Positions 6,102 to 6,127 of a stretch of 6,127 nucleotides of DNA are shown here, piece by piece (the stretch's first letter is position 1; each line of letters opens with the position of its first letter). This stretch comes from Aquificales bacterium (lineage in GTDB: Bacteria > Aquificota > Aquificia > Aquificales > Aquificaceae), in contig WFWF01000163.1 in NCBI GenBank assembly GCA_015491275.1, positions 1 through 6,127 of the forward strand, in the 5' to 3' direction. The translations under genes were made by a program, and so were the position numbers. The notes below the pieces were generated by a model, which was not told the origin of the DNA, searched no databases, and was given only the letters and a program-made list of their open reading frames with translations.

Positions 6102-6127
6102 CTGTCTCTTATACACATCTGACGCTG
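6102..6127. other. Nextera/Tn5 sequencing adapter (non-genomic)
   Basis: Bases 6102-6120 read CTGTCTCTTATACACATCT, the 19-base Tn5 mosaic end used in Nextera libraries. Bases 6121-6127, GACGCTG, continue as in the standard Nextera adapter on that side. This is untrimmed library adapter, so the biological sequence stops at 6101. Read on the minus strand it adds a spurious MYKRQ N-terminus to the last gene, a well-known artefact in assembled proteins. Confidence 0.97.

Overview
The window is a gene-dense fragment (roughly 36-38% G+C by eye) from a bacterium. Shine-Dalgarno sites, ATA, AGA/AGG and AAG/GAA-rich codon use, and tight packing of genes with 1-4 base junctions suggest a thermophile. 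The gene style recalls Aquificota or a similar deep-branching thermophilic lineage, but this is an impression with low to moderate confidence because no phylogenetic marker is present. The right end is not genomic: the last 26 bases (6102-6127) match the Illumina Nextera/Tn5 adapter, so the sequence is a contig or read edge. The native DNA ends at about 6101.

Left block (1-2322, minus strand). Three genes are read right to left: apbE (FAD:protein FMN transferase, exported), a small exported FMN_bind-domain protein with a flavinylation motif ending at Thr150, and a polytopic membrane protein that starts on a 4-base ATGA overlap and runs off the left edge. Together they look like an extracytoplasmic flavin electron-transfer cassette: ApbE attaches FMN to the small protein, and the membrane protein is the probable partner in the membrane. 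I cannot assign the membrane protein to a named family. It appears to contain an internal duplication with equivalent histidines, and this is the most novel item in the window.

Middle block (2314-4068, plus strand). A CLC-type anion channel or transporter with two C-terminal CBS domains is transcribed divergently from apbE. The two reading frames overlap by 9 bases at their start codons. The CLC keeps the gating glutamate but has Val at the internal proton-glutamate position, which points towards channel-like or uncoupled transport.

Right block (4019-6101, minus strand). An O-antigen ligase/polymerase-like membrane protein, whose 5' end is missing at the contig edge, is followed after one base by an MscS-family mechanosensitive channel. 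The 3' end of the MscS gene overlaps the CLC gene tail-to-tail by 50 bases. CLC and MscS are neighbouring ion-conducting proteins that both plausibly serve osmotic and ionic balance, but they lie on opposite strands and there is no direct sign that they are co-regulated.

Almost every base is coding. The only non-coding stretch is about 66 bases at 1351-1416. I see no tRNA, rRNA, CRISPR, insertion sequence or convincing intrinsic terminator.
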